Of a stretch of DNA of 64,000 bases, positions 33,670 through 45,062 are shown piece by piece. Source of the stretch: Gyrodactylus bullatarudis (lineage: Eukaryota; Platyhelminthes; Monogenea; Gyrodactylidea; Gyrodactylidae); contig SSNU01000109.1 of the NCBI GenBank assembly GCA_012064415.1, forward strand, positions 230,578-294,577, given 5' to 3'. Within the stretch, counting starts at the first letter, position 1, and every line of letters starts with the position of its first letter. The notes beneath the pieces are model-generated. The model worked only from the letters and a program-made list of their open reading frames with translations, was not told the DNA's origin and made no database searches. A program made the position numbers and the translations under genes.

Positions 33670-33965
33670 AATTTTTTTTTGTTAGAAAGTATGATTTTAT
33701 TGATTTATAAAAGATAAAATAAATAAATATAAATACAAATATATATACACAGCATCTCTGGATATAATATGGCGGTTCGATAAAAAAAATAATAATAATA
33801 ATTTGATTAATCTATGTTCATGAAATATGTGTAATGAGTATTGTAGAAATATATAAACCTTTCAAGAAATTTCATTAAACATTCTGGGATTAATGAAGAT
33901 TAGCATAGAGGAGACTCTTAGAATAATCAAGTTTGGACCTAATGTGTGACATTATAGTTTTTAAT
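33670..33965 (-). mobile_element. 5'-truncated LINE, copy 2 (3' tip only)
   Basis: Only the last ~25 codons survive: minus strand reads SHIRSKLDYSKSLLYANLH followed by stop (33,890-33,892), clearly the same end as copies 1 and 3. The 3' UTR ends in an A-run (T-run 33,670-33,679). An (AAT)n tract lies within the 3' UTR near 33,790. Confidence 0.75.
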
Positions 33966-34889
33966 ATTATATATTTATATTCAAAATTTAATTTCAAGTT
34001 TCAGCGAAACATGTTTGTAAAAATTTGGGTTTTATTTTGGCCTAAGTTCTTATTTTTAATCTATTCTCTTTATTTTGAGCATATTTAGTCAATTTTTTCC
34101 TCATTTAGTCCAGCTCTTTTAATGATATCTTTATAACTTGACTATTGATCTATTATTATAAGAGCTTGAAGAACGATAAATAGGTCCAGAGTAAATCCTA
34201 GGTACCCTAGATAATTTTATTTTCGGTACCTCTTTTGATTTTTCCTCAGACGGATCTGAACTATCTGAAGATCCCTAATTCAATGTACCTTTGAAGAATA
34301 ATCTTTCCGGGAAATAATCGAGATGCAATATTTTTATTTTTGTGTTAAAAATATTAATCGTGTTATCTTTCCCATAGTACTTTACTGGAAAGTACTGCAT
34401 TTCTCTTACTTACTTTCTGGGCAGAGGGAATAATGAAATACAGTGGGGTAGAAATACAGGAGAGTGCATTAATCTCGCTTTCTTTTTTCATTCGAGTCAT
34501 TCCAGGGGAATGGGAAAGAGAGTGGAGGAGGTAGAAGAAAACCTCTCATTCTATTCAACCTTCAAAAAAGTGCAAGCAAAGAGAAGAAATAACGAGAAAG
34601 ATTTCACTCTTTTTGTTTTTACACATCGATCTATCCCATATTTTGTGAAATCTTTATGATATTAAAGTCCACTCTGGGTTTTCACAAAGGAATATATTGA
34701 TAGGACTTGTGGCGACATTACAATGGGCTCCACACATCTTCGTCAGTGGTCGGATAAGTTCATTAAAAATTCATTAGAATTAATAAAGGTGTTCTGAAAG
34801 CTAAAAGGTCAAAATTTTCACAAGAACCAAAACATTTTTTTTGATCTAAGAAAAAAATCGAGAAATACTCTTTAGAAGACCTCTACTGG
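33966..34889. other. No gene recognised
   Basis: AT-rich. Around 34,690-34,760 a tract (reverse complement CCACTGACGAAGATGTGTGG) resembles the motif CCACTGAAGAAGGCGTGTG in the hairpin at 55,990-56,183 and may be a tail of the same repeat type. Confidence 0.4.
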
Positions 34890-35225
34890 TCAAAAGGTTC
34901 GGTTTTCATAGTTTGGCTAACCTAGAAGCACGTTGTCGGGAACTAGATTATTACCAGAGCAACCCACGAGGAGGGACTACCAAGGTGCAGACGCAGGGAC
35001 GCCTTAGCCCAAAATGCCATTATTTCAGGCACTCTATCAGTGGGGAACAGCAATACTAGCGGGAAATAGAGGTCTATCTGGCCAGCCAGTATTTCAGGCT
35101 GTAATACAGCAGAAAAAAACCCACTATTTTATCACTTACGCACAGGAAAACTAACGGTCATAAGGTTTCACCCCTCGCGTATCATTGACTCCCTGTGGTA
35201 ACTTTTCTGTCACCTCTTGCTCCAG
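34890..35225 (-). repeat. GC-richer island ending in a 28S rRNA-like segment
   Basis: Base composition is far less AT-rich than the surroundings. At 35,190-35,209 twenty consecutive bases (TCCCTGTGGTAACTTTTCTG) equal the reverse complement of a universally conserved part of 28S rRNA domain V, and the match continues with two mismatches through CACCTCTTGCT. The rest of the island is not recognisable as rRNA. It could be an rRNA-derived SINE, a rearranged rDNA fragment, or another retroelement carrying this piece. Confidence 0.5.
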
Positions 35226-35682
35226 AAAATTAATTGATTAATTCGAAATTTAAAATGACTTTCATGATATATGAGAAATGCATATCATAAAATGATATGA
35301 TGTACCATGATATATTTCTACATTCTGGTTTAAAGTATTTACGTGCTTAAAATCATATCAACAGTAATACGATAGCTGGGAGTCTATTCCGATTAAATCT
35401 GTGAGGTTATTTCGTCTTTAAATTTTACATTGGTCTCAAATTATAATAATAATTATTATTATCTTAATGAGTCTTTGCTTCGTTCTTCAATGTGCTGAAT
35501 GCAATTTTTTTTAATTATAAAGGAGTTATACTAAAGTCTACTTTCATTGACCAATGATTTTCGATTAGTGTCTTGACCAATAAAATTGAAGTTAAAATAT
35601 CAATAATTTATACTGTTATTATTGTTTTTTTAAATTGTGTTCTAATTACAGATGTTTAATGTGACAAGGATAACTGTAAGAA
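35226..35682. other. No gene recognised
   Basis: Strongly AT-rich. The palindrome-like ATAATAATAATTATTATTAT lies near 35,443-35,462. No coding or repeat evidence beyond this. Confidence 0.4.
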
Positions 35683-36345
35683 GTTTTTTTTTTCTTTGAA
35701 ATTATACATTTATTAAATTTAAAAGAAAATCATTATTATAAAGAAATTATTACAAAATTAGTTTTTTGAAAAGTTAAAATAACAGATCGACCTCGTCATT
35801 GGGAAATCTGCAGTGTTGGCTCATAAATAGTCAAACTTCACTATTTCCTCAACTTAAGTTAGGAGCAGTCGAAAAGTCAGATACTGAAATTCCATGATAT
35901 TTTCAAATAAATATTCGATCAAAAAGATAAGATTAATGAAGGTGGGGGTAAAGAAGGGATTTTGAATAGTCAATTTTAGATCTTATATGAGAAATTATAG
36001 ATTTAAGATCATTAAGATTGTCACATTCTTGGAGATTGAATTTTTTTTGTAAAAGTTTAAAGTGAGGAGCTAAGAAATTGTCCTCATAACAGGCATTCCT
36101 GAGATTGTAGCCTTTATTAACATTTGAGACAAATTTCAGGAAAAATTTTACTACAAAAGCCATCCTCCTGACCCACAGTGGCGAAAAGCCAGATGATATT
36201 ATCAGGTCATTATATGGATAGAGGCAAGGGTAGATGGATTTTAGGAACCTGTATTGAATATGTTCAAGCTCAATAGCACTTTTATAAGTCATGCTTGGGG
36301 TAAGAGGCGAAACATAGTCAAGTTTCGAATGTCGACAAACCATCG
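35683..36345 (-). mobile_element. 5'-truncated LINE, copy 3
   Basis: The frame 35,933-36,343 encodes the C-terminal ~136 residues of the same reverse transcriptase as copy 1, sharing SGFSPLWVRRMAFVVKFFLK-like and SKIDYSKSLLYPHLH segments. The A-run end is at about 35,683-35,692 (T-run on plus strand). Differences from copy 1 along the protein indicate separate old insertions. Confidence 0.82.
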
Positions 36346-36946
36346 TTTACCTCTTCTATCCAACATGTTTACAGAAAATAGCTAGTAAAGCTTCATCTTG
36401 GATAACCAAACCATGGAGAAGAGTTATTTCTTTTTTTTGATCTATGACGGATGTAATAGTTAGATCATGTTGAAACAAAATAATTGATTCGTATTTCCAC
36501 ATCTCAAATATCACAGACAGGGTTAAATGAAGTTTTCAGATCAATCTCTGTTCCAATTGTAATAAACATTTATGCATAAATATATATTATATACATATAG
36601 GCATTCCACCTGCAAATATTATTCTTATAAAAGATAAAGCTATTCACTTGAAATACAGAACAAAAATGTTTTGGCATTTCCCAATAAACAGGTATGTGTA
36701 AGAAAGTTATCTTTACATTTTATTACGTTTACATAGAGATATCATGTCGATTTTTCTACTGATGTTGATATATATATATATTTATGACCCAATCGGCTAA
36801 GCCAAATATTCTTTTTCTATTTTTCCTTCAAGTCAATATTAAATAAGGGTTAATTACAAATTTTTTTCCAATATTCACCCCAATTATTTTCTTTTAATAA
36901 TAAGAAATAATTTGTAAATAAGCACCATATGGAAATTACAGTGTTT
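36346..36946. other. No gene; (TA)n tract
   Basis: Contains a (TA)n microsatellite near 36,770-36,785. The sequence TAAGAAATAATTT (36,901-36,913) recurs exactly at 37,239-37,251 on the other side of the hairpin element. Confidence 0.4.
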
Positions 36947-37240
36947 TTAGACAATTAACCTACTAGCAAAGTGTGGTCACTGGTAATTACTATATCCATG
37001 TGAACTCTAACTTGATGGAGATTGTCTTCTCACACCTAGATGTTAGAAATTCGGATAAGCAAGTGTCAATTCCATAAGAGTGGGAGTGTGGAGTATTTTA
37101 TTCGACTCTCTTATGGAATTGACACTTGCTTATCCGAATTTCTAACATCTAGGGTGAGAAGACAATCTCCATCAAGTTAGAGTTCACATGGATATAGTAA
37201 TTACCAGTGACCACACTTTGCTAGTAGGTTAATTGTCTAA
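36947..37240. mobile_element. 294-bp near-perfect hairpin (foldback MITE)
   Basis: Left arm 36,947-37,080 and right arm 37,108-37,240 are reverse complements over ~133 bp with a single one-base length difference, separated by a 27-nt loop. Ends are TTAGACAATTAACC. No coding capacity. A 13-bp direct repeat (TAAGAAATAATTT) flanks it at 36,901 and 37,239, but the left copy lies 34 bp outside the arm, so whether this is a target duplication is open. The arms' identity implies recent origin or ongoing gene conversion. Confidence 0.85.
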
Positions 37241-37251
37241 GAAATAATTTA

Positions 37252-38044
37252 ATTTAAAAATTTCTCTTCCCTTTTTTTCAGCGCTTTTTTTTACGGCTTT
37301 TGCATGGTCTTCCATATTTTTAACCTTCAAGTTCCGACTCCATCAGATTTTCGACGTCACGCAGCATGATAATCTCCGAGTAAGCTGCTTTCAAGGAGAT
37401 TATTTTGTAGTTTATTATTATTATTATATTCATATGGGGCATTCTTTTTAAAAACAACTTCTAACTTTTTAGCCACGACATACAGATGTTGAGATATTCA
37501 TTACAGTAACATCTTATTTTTATTGAAACACAGTGAATTTTCACATTTTCACAAAAGCTCACTTTTTTTCCTATCTAAATGTATAGAAATCACTTGCTGC
37601 ATTCTGATGGATCGAGATAAATAATACTTAATTAGAGGGTAAATATTCGTGTTTCAATAAAAATAAGATGTTTCAATAGAAATATTTTTACTGTAATTTT
37701 TGCAAACTACAAGGACATTGAAATTTGGTGAAGTTAACAACTCTTCTTATTTCACTATTTCGATCTTGAGAAACAAGAAATAAATCTTATTTAGGGATAG
37801 CAAAAATTTGTAATAACCTAGATTCGCGTAAGTTTTTTTCCATCACAGGTTCTATATAAGGAGAAAGTTCACTTTCAATCTTTCTGAAACTTATGTAGGT
37901 TGCATAAAGAATTTTAATCATTCAAGTTACACCATTAAATAAGAGGGAAATTTTGAAATGAGAATAATTGATTCGAGGTAAAGAGCTGAAATTTATTTTT
38001 TTTGGAAAATTTTGGGGTGATTTTTGGAATTAACCCATTAAATA
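37252..38044. other. No gene recognised
   Basis: AT-rich with scattered homopolymer tracts. ACATCTTATTTTTATTG (37,508-37,524) recurs inverted near 37,657, suggesting another eroded inverted element; boundaries could not be set. Confidence 0.35.
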
Positions 38045-38350
38045 ATCTAAATCTAGTTGATATGAAAAAGAGAATTTAAAGAGTCACAAGAAAATCAAAA
38101 TTATATTTTGAATTCCATGATGAAATCAGCCAATGAGTTTTGGGAATAAGAAAAATTTTATTTGGCTGAAATTTAAAATTTTGAAAATGCATCAACTTTT
38201 GAACTAAAAATTCTTATCGATTTCGAAGATTTAGAGCAATTAAATGCTAATCAAAGAGGTTTATAAAAATCCATCATTTTCGAGAAAAAAGTGGAAAACT
38301 GGGAAATTTTTGAAAAGCAAAAAATGTCACTCATCAGGTCAAGCAAGAAC
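38045..38350. repeat. Foldback family A fragment
   Basis: Begins with TCTAAATCTAGTTGATATGA, the terminal tract of family A, and carries a TTTTGAACTAAAAATTCTTATCGATTT-like internal box. The opposite arm is not evident. Confidence 0.5.
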
Positions 38351-38480
38351 TTAAATTTTAGTTTCACTCTGATTAGGGATCATCAGGAAGCTTTACACCT
38401 TCTCCGATAATCAAACATCAGGGCAAGCATCCAATTTTTGATAGATTTATTTATCCTAACTAATTACACTAGGCTGAATA

Positions 38481-39185
38481 TTAACCCTTCATGTCTCATT
38501 GTTCCACCAGTGGAACACAACTCTTTCTCGAGCGATAATTTTAACTGAAAGATACCTAAAAAACTTTGTTTACCCCTCATTAGAAATTTATTAACCCTTT
38601 CGGTGCCGATGGACATATATGTCCATTTTCCAATTTTTTGAGCCTTCATAACTCTACCAATATGATAGGTTTCTGGATCAATTGAAGTTCGAATTGAAGC
38701 CCACAATGTAAACTTGTATTAGTAACATTTTTAGCCAAATAACTTGGTATCTTCATAGCTAAATTTTGGTTTTTATAAAAATTGTGAAATAGTCTCGGCA
38801 CTGAAAGGGTTAAGCTACAAAAATATGTATAATTCATAAAGATAGCTTTTCCCTAATGCATACCATAGTTACTTGAAGAAGGGTGACTTTTTGAAAATGT
38901 TGTCAAATTTTTGAGAAATATTTAGAGGTTTTCGAAAAAAAATAATTAACTTTCTATCGTAAAACAATAGCCGTAGATATTAAATATGCAAACGCCTGCT
39001 CGATATCTCTTGTAGTTTAGAAGATCACTGGTTTTAGAGCCAAAAAATGCCAATTTTAACCTCTATTATTATCTTTGGAATGATAAGTCGGCTCACAAAA
39101 AGGAATTCAAATTCAGAATCAGCGTTATTTTCAAATTTTCTCATTTGTGTGATGAAAAAAAATAATTTGGGACATGAAGGGTTAA
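38481..39185. mobile_element. piggyBac-type MITE (outer), interrupted by a second one
   Basis: Both ends are TTAA followed by CCCTTCATGTCYC in inverted orientation (38,481-38,497 and 39,169-39,185). Just inside the left end is the short palindrome GTTCCACCAGTGGAAC. TTAA duplications and CCCTT ends are the signature of piggyBac transposons. The 705-bp span includes the 215-bp inner element at 38,595-38,809, so the original insertion was shorter. No transposase. Confidence 0.78.
38591..38813. mobile_element. piggyBac-type MITE (inner, nested)
   Basis: TTAA at 38,591-38,594 and at 38,810-38,813 flank a 215-bp body with inverted ends CCCTTTCGGTGCCGA and CCCTTTCAGTGCCGA. An 18-bp perfect palindrome ATGGACATATATGTCCAT lies just inside the left end. 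Non-coding. It sits wholly inside the outer element, fixing the insertion order. Confidence 0.85.
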
Positions 39186-39984
39186 ACTGTCTATTGACAT
39201 ACCTGAGCATTATTCAGATATTTTGGCCAGATATTTCAACTGACTAATTTGTTTAGCTTAGACCGACGGGACCTGACAAAATGTACAAATGTCAATTGAT
39301 AAAAAATCAGTGTAGTTTTTTTTTATCAAGAATATCAAGATCTAGGAGATTTTCTATTTATTCTCCTACATGTTATAATAACAATGGTTTTTTCAAGTTT
39401 TAGAGGACTAGTAATCCCAACTTTTTATAGCTAGTATAAATTCCAATGTCTGTCTGATAGAATAGAGGGCAATTTATTATTTTTGCTGGAATGAATTTCA
39501 TTTAGAAAGATGATGTCTTTAAAAATAAATTGGTTTACACTTAAAAATGGAACAGAGAAGTTATTTTGATAATTGTTACATTTAATTAATGCAGCAGCTA
39601 CATCACTGGGTTATAATAATAAATCTCCTTTCTACAATTACGACACGCATAAATAAAAAATGGGATAGCATTGGACAACTTTTAAAGGTAGACTTATAAA
39701 TAGCTAGCTGATGCCCTCTTTGATATATATATATAAAACTAAATGTATAAAAAAGCATTGTGTATAACTTTGCATGTCATTCTTGGTCACATGAAAACCA
39801 AGGATATATAAAAATATGCATTCTTAAAGGGAGAGTCTACACACATCCAACCATATTAAGAATAAGTCTGCGTAAAAACTTTTTTCTTTGTCTTCTTGAA
39901 ATCAGAGGAAATATTAAAGCTCGGATTCGGAAAGAAGAATCTAAAATTGATTTTACAATAAAAATTTAATACGCTAAAAATAAA
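39186..39984. other. No gene recognised
   Basis: AT-rich; a short (TA)n run near 39,723. No frame longer than 69 codons and none with motifs. Confidence 0.4.
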
Positions 39985-40260
39985 TATGAAGTTGGGAATC
40001 TATGATTTTTACAGAAATCTCGATATTTTCATCAAGAATTCGAATTTTTCAAATATTTTTTGGAATCCTACTCATGTTGTCCACTTTTACCAATTGAAGA
40101 AAAAAAATTTGGAAAAATTAATTTTTATGAAAAATATGGCCATTTTTCAAATTCCCATTTAGTTCCAAAATCCGATTTTTTTGCACTTTGAACCGAAAAT
40201 TTTTATTGATTTGAAAGTTTTGGATTTCTAGTTGGATTCTAAAGCGAATTAATAAAATGA
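39985..40260. repeat. Foldback family A, left half copy
   Basis: Starts ATATGAAGTTGGGAATCTAT and runs through TTTTTGGAATCCTACTCATG, a CCACTTTTACCAATTGAAGA box and TTGCACTTTGAACCGAAAAT. The opposite arm is missing. Confidence 0.65.
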
Positions 40261-41269
40261 TATATCGAGTAAAAGCGGAAGAAAAAGATCAAAAACAGGG
40301 CTTTACGTTTTTGTTCTACAATAATCTCCCAAAAGTTTATTTGATGAGTTAGAATTCTTAAAACTGAAAAATCATAATTTTTGAAAAAAATGTGATCGAC
40401 CCAGAAGATTGGATTTGATCAAGTAGAAATAAGTCTTTCGGGATACTTATACAAACCTAGTTATGAGGTCGTCTGAATAAAACATTGAAAAATGTGTCTA
40501 CTTTATAGTAGATGGTCAAATAATTTCTATTGGGTCGATCATTTCTGTATTCAATCAATTTATTTTCATTTTAGCTAGCTATTATCACTACCGTTAGAAA
40601 ATTAGTTGTAACATATTGGGTTTGAAATGTTGAAATTGTAAGCAATTCTTCTCTTGTAACTGTAGACAAAATTCTAATGTTGATATTACATATCTCTGAA
40701 TCCCTTCATTCAAAGCAAAGAGACAGACATTAAATGTATCTCTTGTCATGTTACCACAAAAGAAATGTTACTAATCAGCCTTAACAACAGGATGTGATTC
40801 TGTTTCTTTTTCATTCAGGGGTGTTATACTGGCACCATTTATTTCGATGAAAGAAGTAGAGAGTTAGGTTAGATGAAAGAGAGAAACTTTTAGAAATACA
40901 GTCCACATCTATCGAGTGCATACTGAATATAAACACTATAGATCCTTGGCCTTAGACATTTTGGTATATCTTTATGAAAAAGCCCTAAATGAAGACAAGA
41001 CTATTCATTCATTTATCATCTATTTATATAATATGAGATAAAAAGTATTTTTCTCCCCTGATAAAAGTTATATGGACTAAACTAAAGAAGGGGAGAAGAC
41101 TACGAGAGAAAAATAATGTCAGCCAGAATTAATATATTTTATGTTGAATATGTTGTTGATGGGCTCACATTTTAATTCTGTCGAGAAAAAATCTTTTTTC
41201 CATTAGCTTAATTATAAAGTTTTTCTTGCTCAGTTTGACTTCTTTTCATAACGAAATTGTCATGAAAGA
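40261..41269. other. No gene recognised
   Basis: AT-rich; no coding, RNA or inverted structure supported. Confidence 0.35.
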
Positions 41270-41450
41270 ATCGTCAATTTGAATTGATCTCGGATCATTT
41301 AGATTTATTAATTTTCAAAAAGTGAAAAATTTTCGCACCATAATGAAGTGTTTCCTTTTGTATCTACGACCATTTCTGCTATCCTAATCTAATGAGGATA
41401 ATTATAATGAAAAAAACTTTTGATCGCTCTCACACCTTGAAATCAACAGA
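41270..41450. repeat. Foldback family A, central fragment
   Basis: Contains the mid-element boxes (ATTTATTAATTTTCAAAAAG, TTTTGATCGCTCTCACACCT) that flank the centre of full copies, without ends. Confidence 0.5.
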
Positions 41451-41578
41451 AAATGGAAAAATCGCGTCTAGAGTCTTGAATATTGCATTGGAGGTTATTC
41501 AGATAATGAACGTCTCAACAACCATTGAAGCAAGGTTCTTGAGTATCTCACGATCGAAATTTCTTTTTCAAATCCATC

Positions 41579-42225
41579 TAAAGTTAGTCGATATGAAGTT
41601 GGGAATCTATGATTTTTACAAAAACCTCGATTTTTTCATCACAATTCCATCATGTTAAAAAAAATTTGGAATTCTACTCACTTTCACGATTTAAAGAAAA
41701 AAAACTGAAAAAATCGTCATTTTTTAAATTCCCATTTGGCGCCAAAATCCCATTTTTTCAAACTTTGAGCTGAAATTTTTTTTAATTTCAAAGGGAAAGA
41801 GAGATAAAAAGTTGATTTTCAGGGACAGACAAGAAAGCCGAATATCGTCGACAAATTTTGAGAGATTTTGAATTATCGAAATTTCATTGATTTTCAAGTA
41901 GTAAAAATGATCAAAAATTCGAAATTCAGCTCCAAACGATAACAAAGCTATGCTAGAACTGATTCAGCTCTTTCGGCTTTTTTATCTTATTTTGATCCTG
42001 AAAATCAACTTTTGATTTCTCTCTCTATTTGAAATCAAGAAAAATTTGGCGTCAATAGGGAATTTGAAAAATGACCATATTTTTCATAATTTTTTTCTCC
42101 AAATCGTAAAAGTGAACAACATGAGTAGGATTCCAAAAACTCTTTAATATTTTCGAGTTATTTTTGAAAAAGTCGAGGTTTTTTGTAAAAATCATAAATT
42201 CCCAACTTCAAATCAATTAGCTTTA
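41579..42225. mobile_element. Foldback family A, best full-length copy
   Basis: About 645 bp with inverted arms of ~200 bp: left starts TAAAGTTAGTCGATATGAAG, right mirrors TAAAGCTAATTGATTTGAAG. Both continue TTGGGAAT.TATGATTTTTAC, through GGAAT.CTACTCA, a TTCACGATTTAAAG/TTACGATTTGGAG box, and AAATTCCC. The centre has its own mirrored boxes around AGCCGAATAT. TA stands at both outer ends, so a TA duplication as in Tc1/mariner-like MITEs is plausible. Non-coding. At least seven other copies or fragments occur in this window. Confidence 0.8.
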
Positions 42226-42232
42226 ATATTCT

Positions 42233-44717
42233 CTAAAGCATAGGTCTTTCCGAATTAAAATCATGAAATCAAGACGTATCTTTAATAAAGATTCATTATA
42301 CATAGAAAAGATTTCAATAAGAAAATTAAAACTTTTCCTTAAAACAGAGAAATAAGAATAGACAAATCCGTATCTTCTTGAAAAACTATAAATGTCAAAC
42401 ATATTTTCCTTCTCTAAGACTTCTCCTGGTTTTCTTGATATACTGCTGCTAATATGCAGGCATTGAAAGGGGTTTTTCCATTAAGGATCATGATTGAAAA
42501 TCAATAGGTTGCAATTCGAATCATCATAGCAATTATTTATAGACAAAATTCTTAGAGGGAAGGTAGGACGACGAGAAGTAGTATTCTGTTTCATCTAGGA
42601 ACCAATCAATCTTGAGGTACTTTATCCACAGAGAGAGGTTTTCGTTTAATATACTATACTTTAGTGGACTTTCTGGACTAATCAAAATCCAAGAATAATT
42701 ATAATTCAATGGGATCTCTAATTGTGATCCAAAGTAAAAGTATCTACTCTGGAACACTCTGGTCAAGGGTTTTGAAGCCTTCGAATCAAATCATTCAGAA
42801 AAACATGATCCAAATTATCAGCATTTCATTTTTTTTAATCTTCGAAATCGATAAATTTTTGACCTCGAATGTTAGAAAGTGGGAAATCGAAAATAAACAG
42901 CCTAATTTTTGTCAGATTTTTTTTTATTTTAACAACTCATGGGTTAATTTGATTAATCTAATTCAGACTATTCGTCTCAAGTTCATCTCACCTGGCTTTA
43001 TCGCCACATTATGCAGTGTAGTGTCTTGTTACATTTCTTATTATCTTCTCATCTCTGAATACATTTGCTTCGTCAATAAAAACATTATAATTTATTACAC
43101 AAACTATTAATAATAATTCTACATATGTAATTCGTAAATAAATATTGCAAAGAGTTTGTCTAATTTTTCATTGTGTTAATGTGTGTAAGCAATGTATGTA
43201 ATGTGTGAGATAATATTTTGTTTTGTGCCAATAGAGCGGTCTATGTCCCTTATGAGTGTATTATTGTAAAGATAAGTTAGATCAAGCTGTAGATCTCGAA
43301 TTAACAATGCATTGTAGAAAGTAGAAGGGAATTTTATGCATGTAAATATACATGTTCGATATATTCAGACATTTTGTGAATATTGTATGCTTGGTTGTTT
43401 TCCTTCCACCTCTATCTTTCTCCGTGTATATTCTATAAAATAAGTAGTAGGGAAGAAAATGGGCATTGTGTTTATTGGAGGTGTTATTGGTGTGTATAGA
43501 GAGATATAGAAAGAATGTGTCTATGAACTAATCAATACATAACATTAGGAATATATTCGATCATTTTGCTCTGTGATGAAATTTATTTTCAATCAAAGTT
43601 GAAAATCTCTTAGGGTTCTGTAGAATTCTTATTTTCAGAAAGGTTCTTTGAAATTTTAACCTAAACCAACTGCATTTAATGTCTCTATAAATTAATTTTC
43701 TGTTAAATTCCTATAAATATTACCTTAGTATTCAGAATATATTAATCATAGAAAGTAATTTTGTTATCATCAATAACAGGCTGCAGTAAATTAATCAGAT
43801 ACAGCTTTTTTACAGAAATATTTAATTTTCTTTAGTCTAAATTCATTATGAAATTCGCGGAAGATTTATTCTCGTTCTGATTATGAAGGATACTAATAAA
43901 ACCAAAGGGATGTTTCCAAAGATACCCTAGCAAGACTAATAAGATTTCCCTATCTAAAGCTTTAGTCGATATGAAAATGATAACAGAAATATTTCTCATT
44001 ATTTCTCTTCTGATTATGAATAATACAATTAATTTTTTAATCCCATAAAAATTAATCAATTAAAAATAATTTCAGAAAAAACAATCAAAATTCACGAGAA
44101 TGTCGAAGTTATAAAAATAGCCCAAAATCATAGAGATAAACTTGTTCTCGGAAATGAAGAGCTTTACGGAATTTCTTAAGTCAAGCTCCTGTCTAATTTT
44201 GATTCCAGATATTTGTATCTAGTCCCTTTAAATTTTTAACCCTTCAGGTCCCATTACGAGAACATGCAACATATATAACTGAAGGTAATGATTATTTATC
44301 TTTTTGAGTGAAAGGTGATGCCAGAGAATTTAAAAGAGATAAGCGCTTTATTTCGGGCATACTCTTCAGTCTGTACATACCAATATATACAAAGGTTTGA
44401 AATTACAAAATTAAATCTGATTGGTTTAACCTTTCAACCACTTATGAATCATGTGGTGAATTCTTGCCTCACTTGAGTTTAGTGAGGAGTGAGTACCAGA
44501 CTCACACACAGACACATGCACGTCTCGTAATAGTGTACATTGTACAATGGTAATTATAATCAGTATACAATACATCAAGTAACATAAGAGATTTACAATT
44601 AATAATTATTTCACTCCATGCCACGTTATGATAGGTTCCAAAGTTTTTTTTCCCAAATTCTAGATACATGACAAGTTTTATTTTAATGCAAAGTTTCATA
44701 AACAGGTTGAAATTCAA
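42233..44717. other. No gene recognised
   Basis: AT-rich. The 133-codon plus-strand frame at 42,709-43,110 is Ile/Phe/Asn-rich and lacks motifs. TTAACCCTTCAGGTCCC at 44,236-44,252 looks like a single piggyBac-type end, but no partner was found. Confidence 0.4.
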
Positions 44718-45010
44718 TCATTGTGTCAAAAATGAGGTGATCAAAGGTTGCGTCCCTCTTCGATCTAAAGACACTGTTCTTCTTTCTTTAGGTCCGCTAC
44801 TCTCTGTTATCAGACTAGATTTCAAGGTAGGCTTAGGTAGCACTAATGGTTGTACGAACTTTTTTTGGACACAAAGATTAGGTTGTTCTTTCTGGATCAA
44901 GATGGCCTCTACAGTCTTAAGGGCTGTGACATTGTTTCCTGTTTGTCTATACAAAATTTCAAAGTTTTCAGGGGAAACTTTTTTATCTTTATTTTTAGGT
45001 TCATTAGCTA
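44715..45010 (-). pseudogene. Coding-like segment ending in QPLITSFLTQ, unrecognised
   Basis: On the minus strand a ~95-codon frame is open to a stop at about 44,715-44,717, with balanced amino-acid use (ERLANEPKNKDKKV, QTGNNVTALKTVEAILI, RTVSLDRRGTQPLI). The C-terminus QPLITSFL resembles a PCNA-interacting box (Qxx[I/L/M]xx[F/Y][F/Y/L]), which is suggestive only. No start codon or clear splice acceptor at the 5' side. It may be the last exon of a gene, or part of a dead element together with the plus-strand remnants that follow. Confidence 0.3.
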
Positions 45011-45062
45011 GTCGCTCCAGGTGTAATTATTGCATTCAAAAGATTATTACCTATGACTGTAA

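Noticed and set aside
42709..43110. 133-codon plus-strand open frame
   Set aside because: Composition is dominated by Ile, Phe, Asn and Ser as expected of AT-rich noise; no motif, splice context or homologous copy seen.
44236..44252. TTAACCCTTCAGGTCCC as a third piggyBac-type element
   Set aside because: No inverted partner end with TTAA was found in the following 2 kb, so only a solitary end-like sequence is present.
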